A stretch of DNA of 64,000 nt. Origin: a virus. Below the pieces are notes generated by a model. That model made no database searches. It had not been told where the DNA came from and saw nothing but the letters and a program-made list of their open reading frames with translations. The DNA lies in the IMG/VR virus record IMGVR_UViG_3300021185_002756, positions 34,238 to 98,237 of that record; one strand, written 5' to 3'. The translations under genes and the position numbers were made by a program. Each line of letters opens with the position of its first letter. Within the stretch, counting starts at the first letter, position 1. This document shows, one piece after another, positions 29,567-36,589 of the stretch.

Positions 29567-30148
29567 CTACATGATATTTATAATTTTATCATTGTCTTTA
29601 CGTGTGTGTTCACATTGATGTTTACGCCAATGAAAGTATAGTTCTGCTGGACTGTTCCAGTCTGCAAACGCCTCACGATAAAAGTCTATGGTTCTACTTT
29701 CTGAATCACTATTAGTAACTTTCTTTGGCTTTTGTTTAAACGTAGGATCAAATTCACCAATAAGCACAAACTTCTTTGCAGTGCGTTCAAAATATTCTTT
29801 TAGCCATACTATGTCTTGATTGGGTATGTGTCTTATAACTTGTAAACAGACGATAGCATCAAATTTTCTGTTACTGCGTGGTGGTTCACTGTAGTAACTT
29901 ACACATGGATCATACTGGTAACTGCTGGTAAATCCACAACGTTGATCAAATGGTGGAGTTTTAAGTGTGTACTGTTCACCTTTGCCACAACCATAATCCA
30001 ACAGTGTTTTCGCTTGGTGATGCTTTCGTAAACACTGTATTTGTTCAATATAGTTTTTACTGTCAGCACCTGCCCAAGCACTTTGAGTTTCTTGAAAGTG
30101 TGTGCCTTTTGCTACTGCGTCGTAGTATTCTTGTGATGGTTCCATCAT
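29567..30148 (-). CDS. SAM-dependent methyltransferase
   Basis: The 193-residue protein has motif I TLLDYGCGKGEQ (near 44-55), a later FDAIVCLQVIRHIP (near 98-111) and FVLIGEFDP. It has a distinct subfamily pattern from the methyltransferases at 2666 and 6337. Similar small methyltransferases are frequent in T4-like phages. Substrate unknown. The start directly follows the previous TAG; a GCTAAATA box sits right at its start. Confidence 0.8.
   Translation of the reverse strand: MMEPSQEYYDAVAKGTHFQETQSAWAGADSKNYIEQIQCLRKHHQAKTLLDYGCGKGEQYTLKTPPFDQRCGFTSSYQYDPCVSYYSEPPRSNRKFDAIVCLQVIRHIPNQDIVWLKEYFERTAKKFVLIGEFDPTFKQKPKKVTNSDSESRTIDFYREAFADWNSPAELYFHWRKHQCEHTRKDNDKIINIM
29575..29582 (-). promoter_or_regulatory. 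T4-type late promoter motif TATAAATA
   Basis: Perfect TATAAATA on the minus strand, overlapping the 3' end of the methyltransferase gene and 25 bases before the ATG at 29550. Confidence 0.6.
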
Positions 30149-30628
30149 CTATTTAGCAAGAGGATTATCCAATGCACGTTGCAGTTTGTTGTCCATGTAC
30201 TTCTTAAGTTGTTCAACCTTGCTTACCAACAAATCCTTTTGTGCAACATATTGGTTCAACAGTGCGTCACGTTTGGTATCAAAGCGTTCTTCAGCATCGT
30301 CAACATAGGTGCGTGTTTTGTCTTCCAATTTGTTCATATCATCTTCTACTTTGTCAACAATGCGTTCAAGTCTTACAATGTCTTCACGTAGCCCATTTTT
30401 AATATCACGTGAGTAGTCTATCGCATCTGCTAGTTGCTGATTAATTAGCCTCTGTTGTGATTCTATCTTTTGTGTATCTATATTAGAGATAATTGCTTTC
30501 ATATCTCTGTAGTCTTTGTAGAATTCAAAACCAGCCCATAGCCCGCCTCCAAGTGTGGTTACTATAGGCAATACTAATAATAGTTTTGAACCTCCTACTT
30601 TAATACCACCATATTCTATTTCTGCCAT
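30149..30628 (-). CDS. Membrane-anchored coiled-coil protein
   Basis: The 159-residue protein has a short N-terminal segment, one membrane helix (KLLLVLPIVTTLGGGLWAGF, residues 15-34) and a long coiled coil (residues 50-150; for example DIVRLERIVDKVEDDMNKLE). It is close in design to conserved virion-type proteins of marine T4-like phages. Co-transcribed with the Cys-repeat protein upstream (1-base gap). Confidence 0.65.
   Translation of the reverse strand: MAEIEYGGIKVGGSKLLLVLPIVTTLGGGLWAGFEFYKDYRDMKAIISNIDTQKIESQQRLINQQLADAIDYSRDIKNGLREDIVRLERIVDKVEDDMNKLEDKTRTYVDDAEERFDTKRDALLNQYVAQKDLLVSKVEQLKKYMDNKLQRALDNPLAK
30150..30157 (-). promoter_or_regulatory. Late-promoter-like GCTAAATA (doubtful)
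   Basis: GCTAAATA on the minus strand at the stop of the gene at 30149 and immediately before the ATG-ATG at 30148. If used, the mRNA would be leaderless. It may only reflect the coding sequence for Ala-Lys-stop. Confidence 0.3.
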
Positions 30629-30629
30629 T

Positions 30630-32198
30630 TTAATTTCCTTTTAAATTGTATTGTAATGCTTCTAAACGTTCATAGTTAGGATCGTTTACAAACCATCTTG
30701 CAAATGCATTATCCACTATGCGTCCGCCCTTTAGATTAACTTCTTCTTGTAGTTCACCGCCGTATAGTTTTGCTTTGTTATATTTGGCATAGTTTGGAAC
30801 ATAACCAATCATGCTGATCAATTGTGTTTGTATCTGTTGTTGTACTTCAAAACTAGCCGCCGTACTCATTTTATCAGCCAAGGACTGTGTGATTTCTTCA
30901 CGTATTTGTTTTATCTTTTTAGTTTTTGCTTTTACTGGATCAACTGGCACTGCTTCAACAATGACTACCTCTTCTATTACTTCTTCAACTGGTGTTTCTT
31001 CAACAACTGTCTCTTTTACTATCACCGGTGTTTCTACAACCACCACTGGAGGTTCAACTGTAATAGCATCATTTATCACAGGATCAAGAACCACAAAGTC
31101 GCCGTCGTTACCTGAAAGATCTACGTATCCAACACAAGCCTGATCGTACTGCGGATCTAAACCACACTGTTGATCAAAGTAAGCAGTTGCATATCCTGTA
31201 CAAGCCATATTGTATAATGCATCTGCTTTACACATTGCTATGAAATAGTCTGGACAACCAGGATCTGATGTGCCATCTTCTAGACACTGTTTATCAAAAT
31301 ATGCCTGATCATAACCTGTACAACCTTTATCATATAGTGGATCTAAAGTACACTGTTGATTGTAATATGCAGTGGTGTATCCTGGACAACTGGTACTATA
31401 CAGTGGATTACTGTTGCATTGTTGCGTTAAATAAGCGGCAGCATAGCCTGGACAACCTGAATCGTACAATGGATTAGCAGTGCATTGTTGATTGTAAAAT
31501 GCATCTGCATAGCCAGCACATGTAGGTGAACTAAGAGGATTAGCCGTACAAGGATCAATAGTATAGGTTATTTTAAATGAACTTGCATTAACATTGAATT
31601 CAGGACCGTAATGTCCTGCGAAGTTGTCAATATCTTGGGCCTGTGCCGATATTATAACATCTCCAAAGAAAGATGTTGGTTGAGGCATACTAAATGATCG
31701 TGTCCCAGTATAAGTTCTCCAACCAGTTCGACCATATGTGTAATCAAATGATGCAAAGGTGGATCCATCTGCTTTTTTAATATGGACTGTTATTTTCAAG
31801 GGATCAGTATTTGTTTGTAGGTTACCTGCAGTTGTATTAGCATTTTTAACACGCCAACCGTATTGAAATCCATTTACTTGTATACCAGCAGCTTCTAATG
31901 CAGTGTTCAGTGCAATAGTTGCACTAACAGTACTGTCTGCACCTCCCCATATAAAACCATTATTGTTGGGTAACCTGTTTGGAGCACTTGGGGTATCACC
32001 TCCTGAAGCAGTGCTTCCGCCCCAATAGCCTGTGCCATAAGTACCTGACCAGTTCTCAGCCTTTGAGTAGTCGTAATTGGTACCCATGTTATTATCTTTT
32101 AACAGATTGTCGCTGACGTCTGCGTTAGAGTAAGAGGAGTAGCAACAAGCCAAGACTAATGCCACCAGCAGCGATCGCACCATTTCTATTTTGAACAT
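30630..32198 (-). CDS. Secreted protein with 22-residue Cys repeats
   Basis: The 522-residue protein has a signal peptide (cleavage likely after SNA at about 26), a beta-rich N-terminal domain (about 40-215), then seven units with period 22 from Cys217 to about 358 (C-T-A-N-P-L-Y-D-x-G-C-P-G-Y type), an acidic Val/Glu/Pro-rich linker, and a helical C-terminus. Six of seven units have two Cys in fixed spacing, suggesting disulfide-linked repeats outside the cytosol. It overlaps the gene upstream by 74 bases in another frame. Similar proteins occur in marine T4-like phages; function unknown. Confidence 0.7.
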   Translation of the reverse strand: MFKIEMVRSLLVALVLACCYSSYSNADVSDNLLKDNNMGTNYDYSKAENWSGTYGTGYWGGSTASGGDTPSAPNRLPNNNGFIWGGADSTVSATIALNTALEAAGIQVNGFQYGWRVKNANTTAGNLQTNTDPLKITVHIKKADGSTFASFDYTYGRTGWRTYTGTRSFSMPQPTSFFGDVIISAQAQDIDNFAGHYGPEFNVNASSFKITYTIDPCTANPLSSPTCAGYADAFYNQQCTANPLYDSGCPGYAAAYLTQQCNSNPLYSTSCPGYTTAYYNQQCTLDPLYDKGCTGYDQAYFDKQCLEDGTSDPGCPDYFIAMCKADALYNMACTGYATAYFDQQCGLDPQYDQACVGYVDLSGNDGDFVVLDPVINDAITVEPPVVVVETPVIVKETVVEETPVEEVIEEVVIVEAVPVDPVKAKTKKIKQIREEITQSLADKMSTAASFEVQQQIQTQLISMIGYVPNYAKYNKAKLYGGELQEEVNLKGGRIVDNAFARWFVNDPNYERLEALQYNLKGN

Positions 32199-32694
32199 CT
32201 TGTTTAGTCTCCAATACTACGGGTTCTGGAATTGCATCTGGATTGGCGTCCCAAGCATCTTGTGCTGACTGCCCAATCTTTCCTAAGTAAGGACATGGCG
32301 TGCCTGCCATCTTCATAGCATCATGCACTCTAGAATCTTGGCATAGCACACTTACTGCGGCCACTTTCATTCCCATGTCATATAGTGTCTTTGATAATTT
32401 TAATCTTTCACAGTTTGGATCTCTAACAGTTTCGCCTGAACTTATTCCTAGTATCTGTGTTTGTACTGCACCAGCAACTCCTACTGTACAAAGGTCACTG
32501 CCAGAGCCATTTACATTAGGTGTGATAGCACTACCAGGAGGCGATATCACAATTGTTTTTGTATCCGCATCTGTGGTCACGGTACTGTTGCTTTTACTGT
32601 CAGTGTTTACATTGCTTGTTGTTTGTGCAAATGCATTTCCTGCAGTCGTTATTATTAGAAGTGTCAATAATACTCTTAACACGGGCGTCTCCAA
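32125..32694 (-). CDS. Secreted conserved phage protein
   Basis: The 189-residue protein has a clear signal peptide (METPVLRVLLTLLIITTAGN-AFAQ, cleavage after Ala-Phe-Ala), a Ser/Thr/Asn/Asp-rich stretch, then a conserved domain (GSDLCTVGVAGAVQTQILGI, LKLSKTLYDMGMKVAAVSVL, then a C-D-S and PCP) with four Cys, and ends in a Leu-rich membrane tail (GISLGLLLLLLL). I recognise close relatives in marine T4-like cyanophages. A periplasmic or envelope protein acting during late infection is likely. Confidence 0.7.
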   Translation of the reverse strand: METPVLRVLLTLLIITTAGNAFAQTTSNVNTDSKSNSTVTTDADTKTIVISPPGSAITPNVNGSGSDLCTVGVAGAVQTQILGISSGETVRDPNCERLKLSKTLYDMGMKVAAVSVLCQDSRVHDAMKMAGTPCPYLGKIGQSAQDAWDANPDAIPEPVVLETKQDVQNRNGAIAAGGISLGLLLLLLL

Positions 32695-32727
32695 TTTGTA
32701 AGGTAAATCTCTATTCCGTTATAGTAT

Positions 32728-32844
32728 TTACACATTTTCTAGTTTTTCCTTCACTAGTACTTTATTAAGCAATGTATTAATCTCAATAAGTGTTTGTTCT
32801 AGCACTTTAATTTTTTCTTGTAATTCTTGTATTTTTTGTTCCAT
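32728..32844 (-). CDS. Small coiled-coil peptide (38 residues)
   Basis: A frame from the ATG at 32844 encodes MEQKIQELQEKIKVLEQTLI and then EINTLLNKVLVKEKLENV, a perfect heptad-type coiled coil. GAGG lies 6 bases upstream, and a structured leader precedes it. Composition is far from random, so the gene is likely real; partner unknown. Confidence 0.6.
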   Translation of the reverse strand: MEQKIQELQEKIKVLEQTLIEINTLLNKVLVKEKLENV

Positions 32845-32845
32845 A

Positions 32846-32930
32846 TACATCCTCGGAATTTCGCCTGCTGAGTAACGCAAGAACAGCCCCCTATTCTTTT
32901 CGCGTTACTCATCCTAGATGAAAATTCTAG
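32846..32930 (-). ncRNA. Candidate structured leader RNA
   Basis: Read on the minus strand, CTAGA/TCTAG (32914-32930) forms one hairpin. GAGTAACGC/GCGTTACTC (32870-32910, perfect 9 pairs) forms a second, extended inside by AAGAA/TTCTT around a G-rich loop (TAGGGGGCTG). After it comes GGCGAAATTCC, then GAGG and the ATG of the 38-residue peptide. There is no T-tract, so it is not a plain terminator. It resembles a riboswitch or attenuator leader, but no known class was recognised. Confidence 0.4.
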
Positions 32931-33003
32931 CTCTCAATTTTACTTATAAGGATAATATTGCATATAACAAAAAATAACTTAATGGATATTTGTACCAAAT
33001 AAT

Positions 33004-33030
33004 CGTCAAAATTCTAACACCGTCAAAATT
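33004..33030. repeat. Short direct repeat CGTCAAAATT
   Basis: CGTCAAAATT occurs at 33004-33013 and again at 33021-33030 (17-base period), flanked on both sides by related TTTGTACC sequences at about 32990 and 33031. It lies in the otherwise gene-free stretch 32931-33036 (AT-rich). It may be a binding site for a regulator. Confidence 0.4.
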
Positions 33031-33036
33031 TTGTAC

Positions 33037-33258
33037 CTAATTGTATCTTGGTTGGTTTTTGCCTATACGTGCAGGCTCGCACACTGCTGTGTAACTGCGT
33101 GTTTTTGGTTCATCTTCGCCAGCAGTACGATTGGGCACAGGCGGTTGATTGTTGAAACGACTTGCAAAGTATTTGCAATTGTCTATGTTGTTGAAGTACA
33201 TGTCATTGCTGATAATTTTTGAGCCAAGATAAACTATTAACAAAAAAGCATGGGACAT
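33037..33258 (-). CDS. Small unknown protein, possibly secreted
   Basis: The 73-residue protein begins with a hydrophobic segment (SHAFLLIVYLGSKIISNDMY) that may be a signal peptide, followed by FNNIDNCKYFASRFNN and a second Cys in AVCEPARIGK. The two Cys could form a disulfide. The ATG at 33258 overlaps the previous TAA (TAATG). Similar small proteins accompany this gene order in marine T4-like phages (from memory). Confidence 0.6.
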   Translation of the reverse strand: MSHAFLLIVYLGSKIISNDMYFNNIDNCKYFASRFNNQPPVPNRTAGEDEPKTRSYTAVCEPARIGKNQPRYN

Positions 33259-33731
33259 TATGAATAATAGATTGCGGCACCAACGCCAGCGAATGCAACC
33301 ATTATAGCACCAATTACTAATAGTATCGCTTTGATGTCAGACCATAGTTCAGCACTTTCCTTACGTGCTTTTATTCTTGCTTGTTTTTGTGCCTGTTTAT
33401 GTTCTTGTATACGTCTAGCACGTTCTTCCATAATCTCACGCCAAGTGTTTGGCCCAAAACGCAAGTTAATCATATTTGAAATTTCTTGTAACTGTTCAGC
33501 GGCAAGTCTGGCATCAATTGCTTCACGTGCAATATGTGCAGTGTCAAATTGTTCTGCAACACCCATGCCTCTTTTGTTGGCACGTTTTTCAACTTCGTCT
33601 TTACCTCGAAGTAATCCATCGATAGCACTACCGATTTCACCTATGTCTTTGCAAGTATCAATATTAGACTTAATAAAGTCTACACTTGATTTTACCAATG
33701 CGATACCTGCTAGTATTTCTGCTACTGGCAT
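33258..33731 (-). CDS. Conserved helical protein with C-terminal membrane helix
   Basis: The 157-residue protein is helical and charged in its centre (RARRIQEHKQAQKQARIKAR) and ends with one membrane helix (AILLVIGAIMVAFAGVGAAI). Such tail-anchored proteins are conserved in marine T4-like phages. AGGAGC-type site and a TATAAATA box lie upstream. Function unknown, possibly virion or lysis-related. Confidence 0.65.
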   Translation of the reverse strand: MPVAEILAGIALVKSSVDFIKSNIDTCKDIGEIGSAIDGLLRGKDEVEKRANKRGMGVAEQFDTAHIAREAIDARLAAEQLQEISNMINLRFGPNTWREIMEERARRIQEHKQAQKQARIKARKESAELWSDIKAILLVIGAIMVAFAGVGAAIYYS

Positions 33732-33781
33732 ATCATTCTTTCTGTTCCCCAGGTAGGAACAATCTAGCTCCTGGACATATG

Positions 33782-33789
33782 TATTTATA
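33782..33789 (-). promoter_or_regulatory. T4-type late promoter motif TATAAATA
   Basis: Perfect TATAAATA on the minus strand 50 bases before the ATG at 33731. Confidence 0.6.
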
Positions 33790-33815
33790 TTTTATAGGAA
33801 TTATAATATGTGTGT

Positions 33816-34004
33816 TTATAAATCTGACACTATGACTTTTTCTGTAAGTATGCACACCGCTGCAGTATTTTTTTCAAATCTATTGCTTACATTTTTATAA
33901 TTGTTTACTGCAACATTACACACTTCTTGTGTTTCAAAAACACCAATCATCTCAACATGAGGGTTCACCTTCAGTAGGTGAACTACGACTAAAACCCAGA
34001 TCAA
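33816..34004 (-). CDS. Small secreted-type protein
   Basis: I place the start at TTG 34004, because AAGGAG lies 8 bases upstream; the frame extends to another TTG at 34028. The 62-residue product begins with a hydrophobic helix (LIWVLVVVHLLKV), then EVCNVAVNNYKNVSNRF and AVCILTEKV, with two Cys about 27 residues apart. A periplasmic protein with one disulfide is plausible. Confidence 0.5.
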   Translation of the reverse strand: MIWVLVVVHLLKVNPHVEMIGVFETQEVCNVAVNNYKNVSNRFEKNTAAVCILTEKVIVSDL

Positions 34005-34042
34005 TACTTTGCTCCTTAATATTGTCAACTGAGTATTTAATC

Positions 34043-34068
34043 AAAAAAAATAGCACCCGAAGGTGCTA
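34043..34068 (-). terminator. Intrinsic terminator after the porin gene
   Basis: On the minus strand TAGCACC-TTCG-GGTGCTA (34051-34068, perfect 7-pair stem with a TTCG tetraloop) is followed by TTTTTTTT (34043-34050). Textbook terminator for the porin transcript. Confidence 0.88.
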
Positions 34069-34091
34069 CTTTTGTATTATTTAATTTCCTA

Positions 34092-35057
34092 TTAGAAGGA
34101 TGCACTAACTTTGAATTGTACTACTGAACCATCATCATCAGTCGATGCTTCTCCGCCGTTCTTGTACTCGTAGTCTGTGTAGTTCACATAACCAGTTAAA
34201 CCTGGAGCAATAGCATATTTAAGTTCAGCCATATGTTGCTTCAAGTTTTCTTTTTCTGTGCCTGAAACATCTAAACTGTCTTCTGATTCCATTGTTGAAA
34301 CTGCAATAGTCATAGTGTCATTAAGTTTGTAACTTGCACCAGCACCTACTGTGTCAATGTCTTCGTCAGCACCTTCTACTTTACTCATTGCACCAATCAC
34401 AGTAATATCACCTAATGCAATTTTTGCACCAATACTGTGTGATTCATTATCAACTGCACCAGATACACCTTGTTCGGCCATAGTAGCACCAATAGTAATA
34501 TTGTCGCCGATTGCTAATTTAGCACCTAATGCTGTAGCATCAGTATCGCCTGCAACACCACCGTCCATGTAACTTGCGCCTACTGTAAGTGGACCCATTG
34601 ATGGAGCAATGTATGATATTTTGTCTGAATCAGAACCGTATGCTTTTTCACCAGCACTTGATTGTATAGAAGAATCAGTGTATGTACCACCTACTTCTTC
34701 ATCCATGATATCATGCTCGCCTATGCCAAAACTTCCTGTTACATCATCGTTTCCGCCTAATGTAATTTTACCAAAGTCACCTTTGATGTACAGTGATGAT
34801 TCGTCAATCTTTGCATCTGAATCTGCAACAGTTGTCATTTCAACAACCATACCATAATCTAATCCAGTTTCTGTTTTATTTGAGAATGTAAATTTAATTT
34901 CGTTATCGGAGTTGCCCATTGAATCACCTTTTTGTGATGCAATTTGCGAGTCAACATCCTTGTAGTAAAACTCTGAAGTACCAGAGATTGTAACGTCTGC
35001 TAATGCAGTCGTACTAAGCAGTGTAGCTATCACTGCTAATGGGGCTAGTTTTTTCAT
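34092..35057 (-). CDS. Outer-membrane porin
   Basis: The ATG at 35057 (MKKLAPLAVIATLLSTTALA) has AAGGAAAG upstream; the frame extends to 35102 without a site. The 321-residue product has a clean signal peptide (cleavage after ALA), then ADVTISGTSEFYYKD, many alternating beta strands, acidic extracellular-type loops and a C-terminal Phe (VQFKVSASF), the signal for outer-membrane barrel assembly. It resembles alphaproteobacterial general porins (Porin_4 type). It has its own late-promoter-like box and a perfect terminator, so it is a separate unit. A phage-encoded porin is unusual. Confidence 0.85.
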   Translation of the reverse strand: MKKLAPLAVIATLLSTTALADVTISGTSEFYYKDVDSQIASQKGDSMGNSDNEIKFTFSNKTETGLDYGMVVEMTTVADSDAKIDESSLYIKGDFGKITLGGNDDVTGSFGIGEHDIMDEEVGGTYTDSSIQSSAGEKAYGSDSDKISYIAPSMGPLTVGASYMDGGVAGDTDATALGAKLAIGDNITIGATMAEQGVSGAVDNESHSIGAKIALGDITVIGAMSKVEGADEDIDTVGAGASYKLNDTMTIAVSTMESEDSLDVSGTEKENLKQHMAELKYAIAPGLTGYVNYTDYEYKNGGEASTDDDGSVVQFKVSASF

Positions 35058-35106
35058 CTTATCTTTCCTTAAGGTTATTGTGAATGTGGTTTGGGTAACC
35101 ACCTTC

Positions 35107-35114
35107 TATTTAGC
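35107..35114 (-). promoter_or_regulatory. Late-promoter-like GCTAAATA
   Basis: GCTAAATA on the minus strand 50 bases before the porin ATG. A GTGGTT/AACCAC hairpin lies in the resulting leader. Confidence 0.5.
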
Positions 35115-35123
35115 CGCTAGGCA

Positions 35124-35399
35124 CTAACCCTCTAATTTTTTGATGCGATCTTCTAGTTCGTCAATTTTTTTTGTAACATGTGGGTACTTTTTTCGCCAAG
35201 CATCCTTAGGTGGTTCTAACCAGGTCCATCCATAACGTTGTACAAAGTAATCTATGACTAGTACAAACTTTGCATAGCACCACAAACCAGCACGTGTGCC
35301 TTGAAACCATACTAAAAATGCCGCTCCAAATAAACTTCCTACTATACCAGTGTATATCCAAAGCCTATCGCTAGCCATACGTTCTATCATTTCCCACAT
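35124..35399 (-). CDS. Conserved membrane protein
   Basis: The 91-residue protein has an N-terminal amphipathic helix, two hydrophobic segments (IYTGIVGSLFGAAFLVWF and AGLWCYAKFVLVIDYFV), a Trp/Pro-rich turn and a charged coiled-coil tail (VTKKIDELEDRIKKLEG). Relatives are found in marine T4-like phages (from memory). Function unknown. Confidence 0.6.
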   Translation of the reverse strand: MWEMIERMASDRLWIYTGIVGSLFGAAFLVWFQGTRAGLWCYAKFVLVIDYFVQRYGWTWLEPPKDAWRKKYPHVTKKIDELEDRIKKLEG

Positions 35400-35408
35400 A
35401 CCATGCTC

Positions 35409-35759
35409 CTATTTGTAAAGTATTGGATCAAAATCTTCTGCGTCTTTGTATTTACTAATTCTATCTTCCATTATAGCATAGTAGCTATCTATCTCGCCAC
35501 CCCATTTGCCTTTGAGATGTTCTAGGGCATTTGTGCAGAAATTAAAGTCACCTTTTTGATAGTTTTCATAGAACTTATTGTGCAAATCTTTTTGTTCATC
35601 TATCTTGTTCATTTCTGTGATTGGTATGTTTTCAATCAAGCAGTATGCAGTTGTGGCTGGTAGTTCTGGATTGGATTTCCACTTCATTGTTTCTAAAGGA
35701 AGAACTGTATACTTGCCTTCCATTTTTTCTGCGTCTTCTTTGCCAATAATTATGTTCAT
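35409..35759 (-). CDS. Conserved unknown phage protein
   Basis: The 116-residue soluble protein reads MNIIIGKEDAEKMEGKYTVL, then TAYCLIENIPITEMNKIDEQ and a helical end. Similar proteins occur in T4-like cyanophages (from memory). AGGAG lies before the ATG. It is divergent from the phosphoesterase gene (29-base gap). Confidence 0.6.
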   Translation of the reverse strand: MNIIIGKEDAEKMEGKYTVLPLETMKWKSNPELPATTAYCLIENIPITEMNKIDEQKDLHNKFYENYQKGDFNFCTNALEHLKGKWGGEIDSYYAIMEDRISKYKDAEDFDPILYK

Positions 35760-35788
35760 GCTGTTCTCCTGAGTTAAGTATAGTTATA

Positions 35789-36589
35789 ATGAAAATACAC
35801 TTTGATTTAATTTCTGATCTACATGTAGATACCTGGGACGAAGATTTCTCCTGGGAAGGAAAAGCAACCAGTCCTTATGCAGTGGTAATTGGTGATGTTA
35901 GTAGAGAACGTGCTGACATGCATCCTGTGCTGAAAGAAATTGCAAGTAATTATCTTATGACTATGTTTGTTGATGGTAACGATGAACATCGATGGGGATT
36001 AGATGATCTACGCATCAGTTATGAAACACTTACAGAAGACATTGGCGAAATAGAAAACTTTATATGGCTTAAAGATGATTGTTTGGTAATTGACAATGTG
36101 GCTTTTGTTGGCACAAACGGTTGGTGTTCGTATGATTTTGGACTAGGCGAATCAAATCAAGCATATACAGATTGTAAAGAATGGACAAAATCCACATACA
36201 AAGTATCTATGTGGGCACTACAACAAGTAGAAGCAATGGCAATGAGTGATGCAGGTTTCTTATGTAGAACAGTGAAAAAGTTGCAAACCCATCCTGATAT
36301 AACAAAAATAGTAATGCTTAGCCATTTTGTACCTGATGCTCGATTACTTAAACATGATGTACACTTAGATAGTACACACCGTTTAGGCACAACTGGCAAT
36401 AGTTTTCTCACAAAATGTATAGAAGAAGATCATGAGAAGAAGATTGATACTTGGTGCTTTGGACACTATCACAGTGATATAGAGCAACAACTAGATGGAA
36501 TACGTTATTTAAACAATGCTAGAGGACGCGGCGGCACAGAATGGTGTAAGCCAGTTTACTATCCTAAACGCATTGAAATTGACTTTTAG
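35789..36589 (+). CDS. Calcineurin-like metallophosphoesterase
   Basis: The 266-residue protein has all family motifs: SDLHVD (D-x-H, near 10), VIGDVSRE (GD-x-x-x, near 34), DGNDEH (GN-(D/H)-E-H, near 58), LSHFVPD (near 178) and FGHYHSD (GHxH, near 221). These bind two metal ions. Phage relatives may be protein phosphatases or nucleotide phosphodiesterases. It has a very short leader and no strong ribosome site. It converges with the radical SAM gene, overlapping by 4 bases. Confidence 0.85.
   Translation: MKIHFDLISDLHVDTWDEDFSWEGKATSPYAVVIGDVSRERADMHPVLKEIASNYLMTMFVDGNDEHRWGLDDLRISYETLTEDIGEIENFIWLKDDCLVIDNVAFVGTNGWCSYDFGLGESNQAYTDCKEWTKSTYKVSMWALQQVEAMAMSDAGFLCRTVKKLQTHPDITKIVMLSHFVPDARLLKHDVHLDSTHRLGTTGNSFLTKCIEEDHEKKIDTWCFGHYHSDIEQQLDGIRYLNNARGRGGTEWCKPVYYPKRIEIDF

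Noticed and set aside
30822-31143. Plus-strand Phe/Cys- or Thr-rich frames opposite the Cys-repeat gene
   Set aside because: Low-complexity antisense of the acidic Val/Glu-rich linker.
32846-32930. Hammerhead or twister ribozyme
   Set aside because: GATGAG and GAAA-like strings occur but the stem that would make the core pairs elsewhere; no complete catalytic core.
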